Source: Bacteroidia bacterium
Lineage (GTDB): Bacteria > Bacteroidota > Bacteroidia > Flavobacteriales > Flavobacteriaceae
DNA length: 64,000 nt
NCBI GenBank assembly: GCA_030432635.1
Contig: JAUIMB010000004.1
Span: 186,001 to 250,000 of the forward strand
Direction: 5' to 3'
Made by a program: the position numbers and the translations under genes. This document shows positions 63,951-64,000 of the stretch, in pieces. The notes under the pieces are model-generated. The model did no database searches. It worked only from the letters and a program-made list of their open reading frames with translations, and was not told the DNA's origin. Position 1 is the stretch's first letter. Each line of letters opens with the position of its first letter.

Positions 63951-64000
63951 AAATTAAGAATAGATTCCATAGGTTGAAAATAATGTGCATATGCTTTCTC

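Noticed and set aside
1-64000. tRNA, rRNA, CRISPR arrays, insertion sequences, prophage
   Set aside because: I looked for TTCGA-type tRNA arms in gaps, regularly spaced repeats, transposase motifs and phage genes and saw none.

Overview
The window looks like a stretch of ordinary chromosome from a marine-type member of the Flavobacteriaceae (Bacteroidota). It is AT-rich. Promoters are of the Bacteroidota kind (TTG, then 17-23 bases, then TAnnTTTG). Several secreted proteins are typical of the phylum, including one with a type IX secretion C-terminal sorting domain, and the conserved neighbours (BatA-like protein, LytS/LytTR pairs, DUF5916, DUF3667, TIGR02757) are characteristic of flavobacteria. 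I cannot place it below family. I see no rRNA, tRNA, CRISPR array, insertion sequence or prophage. No gene-free stretch exceeds about 250 bases.

Layout. 1-12 kb: a truncated LytS-type kinase, a serine-hydrolase lipoprotein, dihydrolipoyl dehydrogenase, a TPR lipoprotein, a LytS/LytTR two-component pair, an ExbB-like channel protein, an ECF sigma factor with a tiny partner and an MscS-like channel, and a DEAD-box helicase. 12-27 kb: a giant TraB-domain protein, pabB, an inverted-repeat-flanked four-helix-bundle gene, the tilS-ade-yheT-like operon, a 1153-residue FG-GAP protein exported by the type IX system, and a YifB/ComM ATPase. 27-38 kb: a 7TMR-DISM hybrid kinase, a DUF2891 lipoprotein overlapping an Nramp-family carrier, two paralogous secreted proteins built from 16-residue repeats, a YitT transporter, a TPR-adenylate cyclase and a DUF3667 protein. 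38-52 kb: uvrA, a second ECF sigma factor with a 47-residue partner, nth, bcp, a conserved orphan family, an MBL phosphodiesterase and a five-gene leftward operon led by a BatA-like protein and a degenerate dihydroorotase. 52-64 kb: an M61 peptidase, lolD, a DUF5916 protein, folE, the pxpABC 5-oxoprolinase genes and a NarL-type kinase preceded by membrane proteins.

Most interesting: (a) the Nramp-family carrier has lost all four canonical metal-site residues and overlaps a DUF2891 lipoprotein gene. With pxpABC in the same window this suggests a 5-oxoproline uptake and cleavage system rather than metal transport. (b) The two paralogous 16-residue-repeat proteins share an FPDG signature and similar sigma-54-like upstream elements. 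(c) Several genes have a TAnnTTTG box ending only 3-5 bases before the ATG, which implies leaderless mRNAs, and at least five genes appear to start with TTG.
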